From contig BLLU01000025.1 in the NCBI GenBank assembly GCA_011959105.1, positions 1 to 62,149 on the forward strand: DNA of 62,149 bases, written 5' to 3'. The notes beneath the pieces are model-generated. The model searched no databases. It was not told the DNA's origin and was given only the letters and a program-made list of their open reading frames with translations. Of the stretch, positions 62,079 to 62,149 are shown in pieces. The stretch comes from Lachnospiraceae bacterium. Its GTDB lineage: Bacteria > Bacillota > Clostridia > Lachnospirales > Lachnospiraceae. Positions within the stretch are counted from its first letter, which is position 1. Each line of letters starts with the position of its first letter. The position numbers and the translations under genes are program-made.

Positions 62079-62149
62079 GTAAGTGGATAGATATTAAAGG
62101 GGGTGTCGCAAAATCATCAAATCAGATGATTGAGCGGTACCCCTGCTCT
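62079..62149. other. Inverted repeat and possible mobile-element end at right edge
   Basis: GGGGT (62100-62104) pairs with ACCCC (62139-62143), and ATCATC (62113-62118) pairs with GATGAT (62125-62130). The first strand, AAAGGGGGTGTCGCAAAA, recalls the terminal inverted repeat of some IS families, but the window ends before any transposase could be read. It could equally be a structured 3-prime end of the opp operon. Confidence 0.3.

Overview
The window looks like chromosomal DNA of a spore-forming Firmicute of the class Clostridia, most likely a gut Lachnospiraceae. The evidence is its sporulation genes (spoIVA, yqfC, yqfD, a YaaH-type GH18 protein, a possible BofC-like protein), a tyrosine T-box, strong AGGAGG ribosome sites, sigma-A promoters, moderately high GC, and a mucin or milk-glycan (lacto-N-biose/galacto-N-biose) operon. 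No genus can be assigned. No rRNA, tRNA or CRISPR array was seen.

Layout. Nearly all genes from 1 to 50.3 kb lie on the minus strand, except the AraC regulator at 21 kb. From 50.6 kb to the end they lie on the plus strand. Positions 1-5.8 kb hold a long palindrome, an XRE/glyoxalase/zinc-ribbon fusion, spoIVA, a frameshifted MFS transporter, and tyrS behind a complete T-box leader. Positions 5.8-13.8 kb hold a GT-C membrane glycosyltransferase, a very large solute-binding lipoprotein without permeases, a VWA/CoxE-like protein and a TldD/TldE-like pair. Positions 13.9-21.9 kb form a catabolic operon: binding protein, two permeases, a 54-residue membrane peptide, GH112 phosphorylase and N-acetylhexosamine kinase-like protein, with a divergent AraC regulator. 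The expected flow is import of the disaccharide, phosphorolysis to galactose-1-P or its partner sugar, and kinase salvage of the N-acetylhexosamine. Positions 22.0-25.8 kb are ilvB-ilvN-ilvN-ilvC with two regulatory subunits. Then follow metH, miaB, pepT, a flotillin, proB-DUF896-MTHFS-proA and two flavoproteins.

Positions 39.6-50.3 kb carry envelope, spore and RNA genes: a BofC-like protein, a MOP-type flippase, the conserved block yqfC-yqfD-phoH-(pgpH)-ybeY with a degenerate pgpH, pyrimidine-nucleoside phosphorylase, the spore GH18 protein and an L,D-transpeptidase. A TrpB2-type gene (50.6 kb) and the wreck of a tyrosine recombinase (52.2-52.5 kb) come next.

The most unusual region is 52.7-62.05 kb: an Opp/Dpp-type ABC transporter operon in which every component except OppB is greatly enlarged. 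OppA has 855 residues. OppC has a ~220-residue external loop. OppD carries a ~375-residue helical insert between the Q-loop and the signature motif and has lost the usual C-terminal cysteines. OppF carries a ~100-residue charged coiled-coil insert between Walker A and the Q-loop. A small membrane protein (DUF3899-like) is translationally coupled at the end. I regard this as the best candidate for an undescribed system.
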